From JAEUIA01 sp034440255 (GTDB taxonomy: Bacteria > Planctomycetota > UBA1135 > GCA-002686595), in NCBI GenBank assembly GCA_034440255.1, contig JAWXBU010000121.1, forward strand, positions 3,216 to 67,215: a stretch of DNA of 64,000 nt, in the 5' to 3' direction. The notes below the pieces were generated by a model. It searched no databases. It worked only from the letters and a program-made list of their open reading frames with translations, and was not told where the DNA came from. Below, piece by piece: positions 42,847 through 51,720 of the stretch (position 1 is its first letter; the number at the start of each line of letters is the position of its first letter). A program made the position numbers and the translations under genes.

Positions 42847-45303
42847 ATGGCCGCGGCGGCGAAATCCAACGTGGCGCGCGCTCTCGCGATCGTGGGCGTG
42901 ATCGCGCTCGCGCTCGGCCTAGTCCTTTCGATTCCGCGCGCGAATGCGGCCTCGAAACGCGCCGCGCTCGCTGTCGCTCTCGTCGACGTGTCGAAGAGCG
43001 TCGTCGCGCGGTCTGTGGGCGAATGGGAGCGATCGACGAGCGCAGCGTTGCGCGCTTGGGCCAGGCGCGCCGAGGCGAGTGGGCACGATGTCAGCGTCCT
43101 CGCCTTCGGCCGCGACGTGCGCGCTGTGCTGTCGCCTCGATCGGCACGCGTCTTGGTCGAAGCGCTGGAATCGGGACAGTTCGAGCCGAGTCGTGAACTG
43201 CTCGAAAAAAACGCTCTGCGCGGAGCGCTCGAAACGCGGCTCGCAGCCGCTTTGAATTTGGCGCGCACGCTCGCTCGCGATCGGCCCTCGAGTTCGATCA
43301 CGATCTTCGGCGACGGCACGTTCACGGGCGCCGATCCGCTGCCCGTCGCGCACGAACTTGCATCCACCGGATGCGCAATTCAGGTCCAGACCGAGCCGCC
43401 GCGTGCCTGGAACTTCGCGCTGTCGCCGTTGGAAGTGCCGCGCGAACTCGAAGTCGGCGCACCGATCGTCGTGTCGGCGCTCTTGCGCATCGATCGCGGA
43501 ACCCTCGCGCGCGAGAACGTGCACGTCGACTTCGAACTGTTCGACGGGCTTAGGCGCGAGAAACGGGTGGACATCGAGGCCGGGACGAGCGAACTCGTGC
43601 CCCTGCACGTCGACTTCGGTCCCGCGCGCGCGGGCCTTGTGTACATCGGAGCAAGGGTCTCGCCGCCCGACGCTATCCGCGAGGACGATTCCCGAGCGGC
43701 CGTGCTGCGTTGCGGCGGTTCGCTCGTCGTCGGAATGCTCGACGCGCCCATCGACAGCAGTGCGCCGGAGTTGACCGTCGATGGCGTCGATCTCATTCGA
43801 ATCGGGCGCGATGAGCTCGCGCGTGAGCTCGTGCACTTGGACGCGCTGATCAGCTTCTCAGCGCGCGCGACTCTCACGGAGCAGCGTTCGATCCGGAATT
43901 TCGTCGAGCACGGCGGCGGTTGGCTCGATCTCGCCGATGGGGAATGGATCAGGGCTCGCAGTGATCCTGCAGCACCGCTGCGCGAACTCGCCGCCCTCGT
44001 ACCCGATCAGGTGAAGCGCGAGCGCGACGTGATCTTCTTGATCGATGCATCGGGCAGCATGGCGGGGCCTGCGTTCGACGCCGTTCGCGCGCAGATCGGT
44101 GGTCTCGTCGACAGCGCGCTTCCCAACGACGACGTTTCCGTGCGCTTTTTCGCGGGGGATCTGTACCCGGCGATCCGTTTCGGCATGGCAGCAGAACGCG
44201 GCGATCCAGAGCGGCGGACTGCCCTCGACGACGCCGTGCGCACGGCGCGCTCACCCACCGGACCGACGCGCATTCTGTCTGCACTCGAGACACTCGCGCG
44301 CGAACGATCTGGCGTGAATCGAGATGCGCTCGTCCTGTTGCTCTCCGATGGACGCGATCCCGAAACTTCTGATCGCGAGTCACGCCTCACGGCGTTGAAG
44401 CTGGCGCGCGGTCCGGCTCGCATGCGCGTCGTCGCCGTCGCTCCGGTCGCCGACGTCGATCGCGAATTTCTCGTGAGCTTGGCCGACTCGTTCGAGGATC
44501 TGGCCGATCCGACGCAGTGGCCGCACATTTTTCGCGGGGAGATCCTCGAGCAGGAACTCGTGCGACGCGAGAACATGCCCGTGCTGCCGGTCAGCGGAGG
44601 CCCCGAACCCGCAGCGTCTCTCGCGGCGGCGACGCAGAACTTGCCGTCGATCGACGAGGCCGTGCGCGCCGGCGTCGCTCCCGGTGCGCAACTCTTGTGG
44701 ACGGATGATCGTGGCACACCGCTGGCTGCGGTCGCGCGACGTGGAGCCGGGCTCGTCGTGACGATCGGTTTCTCACCGCGGTTCGGCGGAACGCGAAATG
44801 GGCGTCGTGCGAGCGCGTTGGCACCGATCGTGCGCGCACTCGCGCGACACGAGCGACCCGAGCAACCGCACTTGCGGCTCGAAGAGAACCGTATCGTGCT
44901 CGAAAACGTCGCCGCGAATTTTCCAGCGGTCGCGCACGCGCGCGCGGAAGTCGACGAAGGCGACGTGTTCGATTTCGAGATGGTCGTCGAGGCGCGCGGA
45001 TTCGATGCGCTGACGGCGCGCTCGAGTCCGATTCCCGACGCATTCGACGCGCACTCCGGTTTCGCGTCCGTGCACATCGATGGCGGCGCTGCCGGCGACT
45101 TGGATCTGTCGCTCGAGATTCCGCGGGCAGCGGAGTTCGCGTTCGAGAAGCGCCGCTTCGTCGCACCCAGGCCGAGCGCGCCGGTCGAGCGCGTGCCCCG
45201 CGCCGAGAGCACGCATACGCTCGCGCCGTGGAGCCTCGCCCTCGGTGTCTTGGCCCTGACCACGGCGGCGCTTCTGGGCGCATTTTCTGGCCGAAATCGC
45301 TGA
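42847..45303 (+). CDS. Membrane-anchored VWA-domain protein
   Basis: This 818-residue protein has an N-terminal membrane segment (about residues 11-30) and a C-terminal one (about 790-812), so most lies outside the cytoplasm. A central von Willebrand A domain starts at about residue 396 with the MIDAS motif Asp-Ala-Ser-Gly-Ser-Met and a later Ser-Asp-Gly-Arg-Asp. A first, degenerate VWA-like domain (Leu-Val-Asp-Val-Ser-Lys-Ser near residue 45) precedes it, and the intervening part resembles a glutamine-amidotransferase-like fold (Leu-Val-Val-Gly-Met-Leu). This layout is common in planctomycete BatA-like proteins. ATG 42847 is preferred over an upstream in-frame ATG inside mnmA. Confidence 0.82.
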   Translation: MAAAAKSNVARALAIVGVIALALGLVLSIPRANAASKRAALAVALVDVSKSVVARSVGEWERSTSAALRAWARRAEASGHDVSVLAFGRDVRAVLSPRSARVLVEALESGQFEPSRELLEKNALRGALETRLAAALNLARTLARDRPSSSITIFGDGTFTGADPLPVAHELASTGCAIQVQTEPPRAWNFALSPLEVPRELEVGAPIVVSALLRIDRGTLARENVHVDFELFDGLRREKRVDIEAGTSELVPLHVDFGPARAGLVYIGARVSPPDAIREDDSRAAVLRCGGSLVVGMLDAPIDSSAPELTVDGVDLIRIGRDELARELVHLDALISFSARATLTEQRSIRNFVEHGGGWLDLADGEWIRARSDPAAPLRELAALVPDQVKRERDVIFLIDASGSMAGPAFDAVRAQIGGLVDSALPNDDVSVRFFAGDLYPAIRFGMAAERGDPERRTALDDAVRTARSPTGPTRILSALETLARERSGVNRDALVLLLSDGRDPETSDRESRLTALKLARGPARMRVVAVAPVADVDREFLVSLADSFEDLADPTQWPHIFRGEILEQELVRRENMPVLPVSGGPEPAASLAAATQNLPSIDEAVRAGVAPGAQLLWTDDRGTPLAAVARRGAGLVVTIGFSPRFGGTRNGRRASALAPIVRALARHERPEQPHLRLEENRIVLENVAANFPAVAHARAEVDEGDVFDFEMVVEARGFDALTARSSPIPDAFDAHSGFASVHIDGGAAGDLDLSLEIPRAAEFAFEKRRFVAPRPSAPVERVPRAESTHTLAPWSLALGVLALTTAALLGAFSGRNR

Positions 45304-45405
45304 AGCCAGGCCACAGGGCCGAGCTTTTCCCGCGCGCGCGACGGAGCGGCGCCGGAGCGCGTCGCTGGTCAAGCTTTTCCGGGTGTGGGCCGAAAAGGGA
45401 ACGTC

Positions 45406-46080
45406 ATGACGCTCCAAAAGAAACTCTTCGCCCTCACCCTCCCGCTGGTCCTCTTGTCGCTGGGTTCGTGCACGACGACCACGTCGTCGCTCGAGGAAGC
45501 GGCCGGCAACGAGCAGTGGCTCAAGCCCTCGCCGACCCTGCGCGCGCAGATCGAGGACACCGCGAAACGCCTGCCTTGGACGCACGGCATGGAGCGCATC
45601 GACGCCATCTCGTGGTTCGCGCGCGTCGGTGAACCGGCCTATCCGACTTTGCTCGCGATGGTCCAGGATCCGCGGCACGACGTGGCCGGCGCTGCACTCG
45701 CCGCACTCGGCGCGACGCGCGACAGTCGCCTCGTCGATTCACTGCACGCGCTGCCGCTGCCTTCCGGCGCGGACAAGACCGACCTCGTGCTCGAGCGCGC
45801 GCGCACGCTGCTGCGCCTCGGCGATTGGCAAGCGGTGCCGCAGTTGATCGGCGGTCTCTCGGACGAACGCTTGATCACGCGCGCGCTCTGCGCACAGGCG
45901 CTGTGGGAATCGACGCACGAACGCTTCGGTTACGACCCGCGCGCCGAAGGGGAAGAGCGCGAGACCTCCATCCAAGCCTGGAAGGCGTGGTGGCAAGAGC
46001 GCGAGCACGACCCGTTGCTCTCGGATACCAAACCCGGCGCCGCAGCGCCCACGCCGACGACGTCGCGCACGAATGATTGA
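45406..46080 (+). CDS. HEAT-repeat lipoprotein
   Basis: This 224-residue protein has a lipoprotein signal (hydrophobic Leu-Thr-Leu-Pro-Leu-Val-Leu-Leu ending Leu-Gly-Ser-Cys, Cys near residue 21). About three HEAT-like helical pairs follow, for example Val-Ala-Gly-Ala-Ala-Leu-Ala-Ala-Leu-Gly-Ala-Thr. It ends in Trp-Lys-Ala-Trp-Trp-Gln-Glu, a pattern shared with the C-terminus of the protein at 46718. ATG 45406 is supported by AAGGGA at 45395-45400. It is likely a periplasmic scaffold. Confidence 0.8.
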   Translation: MTLQKKLFALTLPLVLLSLGSCTTTTSSLEEAAGNEQWLKPSPTLRAQIEDTAKRLPWTHGMERIDAISWFARVGEPAYPTLLAMVQDPRHDVAGAALAALGATRDSRLVDSLHALPLPSGADKTDLVLERARTLLRLGDWQAVPQLIGGLSDERLITRALCAQALWESTHERFGYDPRAEGEERETSIQAWKAWWQEREHDPLLSDTKPGAAAPTPTTSRTND

Positions 46081-46141
46081 TCGTTGCGGGTTCATGTCGG
46101 CGCGCCGCGGCCGAGCGGAGTGCAGCGCGGCCCGTTCGCGC

Positions 46142-46558
46142 TCAGGACATGCTCGCACTGCGCAGTCGAACCAACAGCGCCGTGAAGCGCGGATCGGGGC
46201 GCAGCGCCGCCAAGTCGTCGTCGGCGGCGATTTGATCCGCGTCGACGTAACCGAGCAGAATAGCCTGCTCGAGGACCGCGAACGCTTCGTCGATCGCGCC
46301 CGTCAGGCTGAGCGAACACGCGAGGTTGTAGCGAGCGGTCTCGCACTCCGGGGCGCGGCGCACGAGTTCGCGGTCGACGAGGAGCGCTTCCGCATGACGT
46401 CCGAGCCGCGTCAAGAGGTGGCCGAGATCGCTGCGCGCGTCGTCGTTTGCGGGCCGACGCACGAGCTCGACGCCCAGGATTTCGACCAAGAATTCCAGGC
46501 CCAACCGGTCCAATTCGGCGGAGAGCGGTTTCGGAACGAGGAGTTCTTCTTGGCCCAC
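46142..46558 (-). CDS. Small TPR protein
   Basis: This 138-residue protein has two or three TPR-like repeats, for example Ala-Arg-Ser-Asp-Leu-Gly-His-Leu-Leu-Thr-Arg-Leu-Gly and Thr-Ala-Arg-Tyr-Asn-Leu-Ala-Cys-Ser-Leu-Ser-Leu. The C-terminal segment is Ala-Leu-Arg-Pro-Asp-Pro-Arg-Phe, common in planctomycete TPR proteins. No signal peptide. It starts with GTG and is convergent with the HEAT lipoprotein gene. Role unknown. Confidence 0.75.
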   Translation of the reverse strand: MGQEELLVPKPLSAELDRLGLEFLVEILGVELVRRPANDDARSDLGHLLTRLGRHAEALLVDRELVRRAPECETARYNLACSLSLTGAIDEAFAVLEQAILLGYVDADQIAADDDLAALRPDPRFTALLVRLRSASMS

Positions 46559-46717
46559 GACGCGAAGAGCCTACAGAATGCGGCCGCTTCAGGCGGCACA
46601 CTCCAGAGCCCAGTCCAAAGACGGCGGAGCGATGCTTGCGCCGCAGCGCGCGTTCGGTGACCTGCAGAGAGCCCGCTCACGAGCCCAAACCATGCGTCGA
46701 GACCACAGGTACACGTG

Positions 46718-47917
46718 ATGAAGATCCACTTTTGCGATCTGTGCAACGAGTCCGTTCCGCAAGCCGATCTCGACCAAGGTCGCGCGTTCATCCGCAAGGA
46801 TCGCGTCATCTGCGCGAGTTGCGAGGGCGCGATGTCCCATCCCAATGCGCCCTCGACAGCGACGGCGATGCGGCAGACCGTGGGCATGCCGGGTGCGCTG
46901 CCGAACACGGTCACGGCGGTCGTCGGCGGACAGAGCGACGTCGCACCGGCGCTGCCGATGCACGGTGGCGAAGGGCACAGCCACGTCTCGCACTTGCAAC
47001 CGATCGTCGTGCGCTCGGCGGGTTCGGGCGGGCTGTGGGTCGCGCTCCTCGGGCTCGTTTTCACGGCGGGCGTGATGTTCGTGCTCGACAACCGCATCCA
47101 GACGATTCAACGCGACGCCGGAGCGCTCGAAAAGCGCGTCACGGCGCGCGAGGGCGACTTGGGCATGCTGCAGCGCGGCGCGGCGCTCGCGAGTGACTCG
47201 CAACGTCAGTACGAGCGCACGAACGACTCGCGATTCGACGCCGTCAAGGTCAAGAACGAGCGGCTCGTCGAGCAGGTCAACGCGATCTTGCGCGACAATG
47301 CCGAAATGGGTGCGCGCATGGCGACCTTGACCGTGCTCGTGAACAAACACGAAGCCAAAGCCGGCAGCGGCGACATCGAAATCGAGAAGCGCATCGACGA
47401 AGTGTCGGCTCGCATTGCGAAGAACGAGGACGATCTGCGCGCAGTGACGGCGCGCGTCCTGTCGGTCGAAACCGCGCCGCCGCCGGCTGCTCCTGTGATA
47501 GTCGAAACCGCGCCGACGCTCGAAGCGACGACGGCGAGTTGGATGCCGCTCCTCGACGGGCTGATGAACGACTTGAACAGCACGCGTTGGGAATCCGTGA
47601 CCGGATTGGGCGCGACGAAGGATCCGGCGGTGGTGCCGCACCTCGTGCCGATGCTCAAAGACCTCGATGTGTTCGTGCGCATGGCGACGGCGCGCGTGCT
47701 CGGAGAGATGCAAGCGAAACCCGCGGTACCGGCGTTGATCGACACGCTCGAAGATGCCGAAACCGCGGTGCGCGAAGCAGCTTTCATCGCCCTGCGCACG
47801 ATCACGGGCAAGGATCTGAAATTCGACGCGCAGGCGATCGATGCCGAGCGCGCCAAGAAAGTGAAGGCGTGGCGCGAGTGGTGGAAGAAAGAGTCGGAGA
47901 CGCCTTCGGGAACGTGA
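46718..47917 (+). CDS. Membrane protein with zinc-ribbon-like start, coiled coil and HEAT repeats
   Basis: This 399-residue protein begins with Cys-Asp-Leu-Cys and Cys-Ala-Ser-Cys (residues about 6-9 and 32-35), a zinc-ribbon-like pair. One membrane helix follows (Trp-Val-Ala-Leu-Leu-Gly-Leu-Val-Phe, about 105-125), then a long heptad-like region (about 125-250) and two HEAT repeats near 280-370. The tail Trp-Arg-Glu-Trp-Trp-Lys-Lys matches the HEAT lipoprotein family. It may join a cytoplasmic sensor part to a periplasmic scaffold. ATG 46718 is preferred to the preceding GTG. Confidence 0.78.
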   Translation: MKIHFCDLCNESVPQADLDQGRAFIRKDRVICASCEGAMSHPNAPSTATAMRQTVGMPGALPNTVTAVVGGQSDVAPALPMHGGEGHSHVSHLQPIVVRSAGSGGLWVALLGLVFTAGVMFVLDNRIQTIQRDAGALEKRVTAREGDLGMLQRGAALASDSQRQYERTNDSRFDAVKVKNERLVEQVNAILRDNAEMGARMATLTVLVNKHEAKAGSGDIEIEKRIDEVSARIAKNEDDLRAVTARVLSVETAPPPAAPVIVETAPTLEATTASWMPLLDGLMNDLNSTRWESVTGLGATKDPAVVPHLVPMLKDLDVFVRMATARVLGEMQAKPAVPALIDTLEDAETAVREAAFIALRTITGKDLKFDAQAIDAERAKKVKAWREWWKKESETPSGT

Positions 47918-47956
47918 TCACGAGGCGCGATCCGCTCGCGCGCTCGATTGCAGCGA

Positions 47957-47987
47957 AAGGGCTCGGAATCTAGACTTCCGAGCCCTT
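47957..47987 (+). terminator. Terminator hairpin after the HEAT-repeat gene
   Basis: Perfect 12-bp arms at 47957-47968 and 47976-47987 enclose a 7-base loop, 40 bp after the stop of the HEAT gene and 84 bp before the isocitrate dehydrogenase start. A short pyrimidine run follows. Confidence 0.8.
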
Positions 47988-48070
47988 CTCGCATGAGTGC
48001 GCGGCATTCGGTGCGGAGGGGATTCGAATAGCCCCCTGAACGCTTCGCCCTTCGCGCGGAGTACCCTGCG

Positions 48071-49153
48071 ATGTCGCATCCCGTTACTCTCATCCGCGGC
48101 GACGGCACTGGTCCTGAATTGGCCGCCGTCACGAAGCACGTTCTCGACGCGACCGGCGTGAAGTTCGACTGGGTCGAAGTCGAAGCCGGCGTCGACATCA
48201 TGGTGTCGGCGGGCACGCCGCTGCCGGAGAACGTGCTCACGTCGATTCGGAAAACGAAGACGTGCATCAAAGCGCCGATCACGACGCCGGTCGGGACGGG
48301 CTTTCGCTCGGTCAACGTGGCCTTGCGCAAAGAGTTCGATCTGTACGCGTGCATCCGCCCGTGCAAGAGCTACCCCGGTGTGCGCTCGCGCTACGAGGGG
48401 ATCGACATCGTCATCTTCCGCGAGAACACCGAGGACTTGTACGCGGGGATCGAGTTCAAGGAAGGCGACTCCAGCACCAAGCAACTCATGAGCGTCATCA
48501 CGGAGTTGACGGGGGCCAAGATTCGCCCTGACTCCGGAATTTCGATCAAGCCCATTTCGATCTTCGGCAGCGAACGGATCACGCGTGCCGCATTCGAATA
48601 CGCGCGGAAGCACGGCCGCAAGAAGGTCACGTGCGTGCACAAGAGCAACATCATGAAGTTCACCGACGGGCTGTTCCTCGCGACGGCGAAGAAAGTCTCG
48701 GAGAGCTACCCCGACATCGCGTTCGAGGATCGCATCGTCGACAACATGTGCATGCAGCTCGTGCAGAAGCCTGAGGACTACGACGTGCTCCTGTTGCCGA
48801 ATCTGTACGGCGACGTCGTGTCGGACTTGTGCGCCGGACTGATCGGCGGACTCGGCATCGCGCCGGGTGAGAACAAGGGGGACGGCGGGATCGCGATCTT
48901 CGAAGCGACGCACGGTTCGGCGCCGAAGTACAAGGGCCTGAACAAGGTCAATCCGACCGCGATGTTGTTGTCGGGCGTGTTGATGCTCGAGCACCTCGGC
49001 GAGAAGAGTGCGGCTCAGCGGCTGGAAAAAGCTGTTTCCAAAGTCATCCGCGAAGGGAAGTTCGTCACGTACGACATGAAGCCCGATCGCAACGATCCGA
49101 CTGCGGTCGGCACGCGCGAGATGGGGAACGCGATCATCCAGGCGATGGGCTGA
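48071..49153 (+). CDS. icd: NAD-dependent isocitrate dehydrogenase (IDH/IMDH family)
   Basis: This 360-residue beta-decarboxylating dehydrogenase has Gly-Asp-Gly-Thr-Gly-Pro-Glu near the start, Arg-Glu-Asn-Thr-Glu-Asp-Leu-Tyr near residue 120 (isocitrate-type), and His-Gly-Ser-Ala-Pro-Lys-Tyr near 280, a pattern of NAD-dependent isocitrate dehydrogenases. It oxidises isocitrate to 2-oxoglutarate. 3-isopropylmalate dehydrogenase is less likely because leuB-type sites differ around residue 85-120 and no leu genes adjoin. Malate dehydrogenase and fumarase genes lie within 9 kb. Confidence 0.88.
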   Translation: MSHPVTLIRGDGTGPELAAVTKHVLDATGVKFDWVEVEAGVDIMVSAGTPLPENVLTSIRKTKTCIKAPITTPVGTGFRSVNVALRKEFDLYACIRPCKSYPGVRSRYEGIDIVIFRENTEDLYAGIEFKEGDSSTKQLMSVITELTGAKIRPDSGISIKPISIFGSERITRAAFEYARKHGRKKVTCVHKSNIMKFTDGLFLATAKKVSESYPDIAFEDRIVDNMCMQLVQKPEDYDVLLLPNLYGDVVSDLCAGLIGGLGIAPGENKGDGGIAIFEATHGSAPKYKGLNKVNPTAMLLSGVLMLEHLGEKSAAQRLEKAVSKVIREGKFVTYDMKPDRNDPTAVGTREMGNAIIQAMG

Positions 49154-49316
49154 GGGAAGCGCACGTCCGCCCAATCAAGAAGGGCGCGTGATGAGGATCG
49201 GAGCGTGGAGAGGGCGAGGGCGAGACCGCGACTGCTGGTCGCGCTGGGCAGGGGGGGGAAGGGTCAGGACCTGTGCTGCTCGTCACGGCGAATTCGCCGC
49301 GCACGGCCTGACTCCC

Positions 49317-49817
49317 CTGAAAATCGCGCTCTACATCGGGATCGGGCTCGTCGCGCTTGTCGGCGTGATGGCCGTGATCGGCGCCTTCCTGCCGGCTGAC
49401 CACGAGGCTTCGCGCACGCGTCGAATCCTCGCGCCGCGCGAGGCAGTGAAGGCCGCGATTCGCGATCTCGCGCGCCATCACGAGTGGCGCGACGACGTGA
49501 AGCGCGTCGAACTCTTCAGCGACGTCGGCGACAGGAGCGGCTATCGCGAATTCGGTTCGCACGGCGCAGTGCTTTACGCGATCGACGTCGAGGAAGCGCC
49601 GGCGAAGTTCGTGACGCGCATCGCTGACGACACGCTGCCGTACGGCGGCTCGTGGACGATCGAATTGAAGGCCGTCGAGGGCGGCACCGAGGTGACGATC
49701 ACCGAACGTGGCTTCGTGAAGAACGTGATCTTTCGCTTCCTGTAGAAGACGGTGTTCTCGACCACGGCGACGATGGAAGAGTATTTGAAAGCGCTTGCTG
49801 CGCGCGTCGAGACGTAG
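49317..49817 (+). pseudogene. SRPBCC-family membrane-anchored protein with an internal amber codon
   Basis: The frame from about 49317 encodes an N-terminal helix (Ile-Ala-Leu-Tyr-Ile-Gly-Ile-Gly-Leu-Val), then Arg-Glu-Ala-Val-Lys-Ala-Ala-Ile-Arg-Asp, Trp-Arg-Asp-Asp-Val-Lys and Thr-Ile-Thr-Glu-Arg-Gly, as in SRPBCC (START-like) proteins. A TAG at 49743-49745 ends it early. In the same frame the next codons read Lys-Thr-Val-Phe-Ser-Thr-Thr-Ala-Thr-Met-Glu-Glu-Tyr-Leu-Lys-Ala-Leu, the expected last helix, to TAG at 49815. No ATG or GTG start is placed well; a CTG at 49317 is the best candidate. A run of eight G at 49251-49258 lies upstream. Confidence 0.65.
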
Positions 49818-49990
49818 CCCCGTTACTGAGCAGCGTGACACCGCGACGATCTTCGCGAGAGCTGCTCGCAAAAGCGTGCGACCCGGCCTCCGACGCAGAA
49901 AAATCGCGTTGCAACCGCAACCGATTTCCGCGCCGATCATCGGTAGGGGTAGAGGCAATTGGCGGAGTTTCGGAGAGGAAGGTAGCGTCC

Positions 49991-50251
49991 ATGGAACCCA
50001 ATCGGAGTGAACCCATGGCGACCTACACGATCACGATCGACGACCGAGTCCTCGAACTGGCCCGCGAACGCGCGGCAGAAGAGGGGACCTCGCTCGATGC
50101 AATCCTGGAAAAGTACATCACGACCTACTCCAGACCCGGGATCTCTGTGGCGACCTGGCAGAAGTTCCTCGAACTCACGAAAGACTGGCCCGCCGGTAGC
50201 GGGCCTGGAGGCCGCACTTGGAAGCGCAAGGACCTGTACAACGACCCCTGA
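49991..50251 (+). CDS. Ribbon-helix-helix-like antitoxin
   Basis: This 86-residue protein has Ile-Thr-Ile-Asp-Asp-Arg-Val-Leu-Glu-Leu-Ala-Arg-Glu-Arg-Ala-Ala, the ribbon-helix-helix pattern of VapB-type antitoxins, followed by a C-terminal toxin-binding tail. GAGGAAGG at 49975-49982 supports ATG 49991; ATG 50015 is an alternative. The PIN gene starts 4 bp later, so the two form an operon in which this protein neutralises the toxin and probably represses the promoter. Confidence 0.8.
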   Translation: MEPNRSEPMATYTITIDDRVLELARERAAEEGTSLDAILEKYITTYSRPGISVATWQKFLELTKDWPAGSGPGGRTWKRKDLYNDP

Positions 50252-50255
50252 GCGC

Positions 50256-50666
50256 GTGTTTCTCGACACCAGTGTTCTGGTCTACGCCGTGGACCCTAGC
50301 AGGCCGGCGCATCGGGCGCGGGCTCGCGCGTGCATCAACGGAAGTTCCGGCAATCCCTTCGTCATCAGCACGCAGGTCCTTCAGGAGTTCTATGTGTCCC
50401 TGACGCGGAGTAGGCAGCCGCGGTTCGACCAAGTCGGCGCAGAACGGGCCGTGCGCCTATTCATTGATGAGAACGTTCACACGGTCGGCGTGAGCACGAT
50501 CCTCAAGACGATGGAGTCGAACAGAAAATGGTGTCAACCGCTGTGGGACGACCTCATCGTGCAGTCCGCGCTCGAGTCGGGCCGCACCCGGCTCCTGACC
50601 GAGGATATGCAGCACGGTCGGCGCTACGGCCAGCTCGTGATCGAGAATCCCTTCCTCGACATCTGA
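50256..50666 (+). CDS. PIN-domain toxin (VapC-like)
   Basis: This 136-residue protein has the PIN RNase acidic set: Asp in Phe-Leu-Asp-Thr-Ser near residue 4, Glu in Leu-Gln-Glu-Phe-Tyr near 46, Asp-Asp in Leu-Trp-Asp-Asp near 100, and Asp in Thr-Glu-Asp-Met near 119. VapC enzymes cleave tRNA or rRNA and halt growth when freed from the antitoxin. The start is GTG 50256, 4 bp after the antitoxin stop. The pair sits between the TCA-cycle genes as an isolated module. Confidence 0.85.
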   Translation: MFLDTSVLVYAVDPSRPAHRARARACINGSSGNPFVISTQVLQEFYVSLTRSRQPRFDQVGAERAVRLFIDENVHTVGVSTILKTMESNRKWCQPLWDDLIVQSALESGRTRLLTEDMQHGRRYGQLVIENPFLDI

Positions 50667-50716
50667 GCGCCTCCGCCTTGCCGATCCCGTGGGCGCGCGA
50701 GTAACGTTCTCGCGCC

Positions 50717-51670
50717 ATGAGCACGATTCAAAAGCGCAAGATCACGGTCGTCGGAGCCGGCTACGTCGGCTCGACATGCGCACACCTGTGCGCGATGAAG
50801 AATTTGGCCAGCGAGATCGTCCTGATCGACGTGCTCGAAGGGCGCCCGCAAGGGATCGCGCTCGACATGAATCAGAGCGGCGCGGTCGAGGGGTTCGGCG
50901 CGACTGTCGTCGGGACGAACGATCCGAAAGACACGTACGGGTCGGATGTCGTGATCGTCACGGCCGGAATTCCGCGCAAGCCGGGGATGAGCCGCAGCGA
51001 CCTGTTGTCGACGAACGCGAAGATCATCTTGGCCGTCGCCGATTACGTGCGCGTCGGATCGCCGGATGCACACGTGATCGTGGTGACCAATCCGCTCGAT
51101 TCGATGGTGCACTTGTTCCGCGCGCGCTCGGGTTTTCCTGGGGCACGCGTGACCGGAATGGCCGGCGTGCTCGACAGCGCGCGCTTCAGTTGGTTCATCG
51201 CGGAGGCGACGAAGAGCGGCGTGCAGGACGTCAAGGCGATGGTGCTGGGCGCGCACGGCGATTCGATGGTGCCGCTGCCGGCGTACTGCGTCGTCAACGG
51301 TGTCGGCATCAAGGATCTGCTCGACAAGCCGAAGATCGCGGAGATGGAGAAGCGCACGCGCAATGGTGGCGCGGAGATCGTGAACTTGTTGAAGACCGGT
51401 AGCGCTTGGTACGCGCCGGCGAGCGCTAGCGTGGCGATGGCGAAGTCGATCCTGAACGACGAGAAGCGCTTGCTGCCGTGCGCGTGCTTCCTGAATGGTC
51501 AGTACGGGTTCGAGGGCCTGTACATGGGCGTGCCCGCGATCCTCGGCAAAAACGGAGTCGAGAAGATCATCGAGGTTCCGCTGGATCTCGACTCACGCGC
51601 TCAGATGCAGAAGACGGCGGGGGCGATCCTGCAGGACGTGCAGATGATGCGAGACATGAAGTTGCTGTGA
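50717..51670 (+). CDS. mdh: Malate dehydrogenase (lactate/malate dehydrogenase family)
   Basis: This 317-residue NAD enzyme has the Rossmann motif Gly-Ala-Gly-Tyr-Val-Gly-Ser near residue 12, Ile-Pro-Arg-Lys-Pro-Gly-Met-Ser-Arg near 85 (substrate loop with Arg), Val-Thr-Asn-Pro-Leu-Asp near 118, and catalytic His in Gly-Ala-His-Gly-Asp near 178. The loop Arg-Lys-Pro-Gly-Met favours malate over lactate. It interconverts malate and oxaloacetate in the TCA cycle. It starts 50 bp after the PIN toxin and is convergent with the helicase gene 50 bp after its end. Confidence 0.92.
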   Translation: MSTIQKRKITVVGAGYVGSTCAHLCAMKNLASEIVLIDVLEGRPQGIALDMNQSGAVEGFGATVVGTNDPKDTYGSDVVIVTAGIPRKPGMSRSDLLSTNAKIILAVADYVRVGSPDAHVIVVTNPLDSMVHLFRARSGFPGARVTGMAGVLDSARFSWFIAEATKSGVQDVKAMVLGAHGDSMVPLPAYCVVNGVGIKDLLDKPKIAEMEKRTRNGGAEIVNLLKTGSAWYAPASASVAMAKSILNDEKRLLPCACFLNGQYGFEGLYMGVPAILGKNGVEKIIEVPLDLDSRAQMQKTAGAILQDVQMMRDMKLL

Positions 51671-51720
51671 TGAAGCTGTCGTGAGCGCACCGTCGCTTGA
51701 TCCGGTCTGGCACCGTACGA

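Noticed and set aside
30213..49745. Reassignment of TAG to an amino acid, because two genes have in-frame TAG followed by coherent sequence
   Set aside because: fumC and the sugar transferase end normally at TAG with no coherent continuation, and the broken secreted gene has TAA instead. Local mutation or error is simpler.
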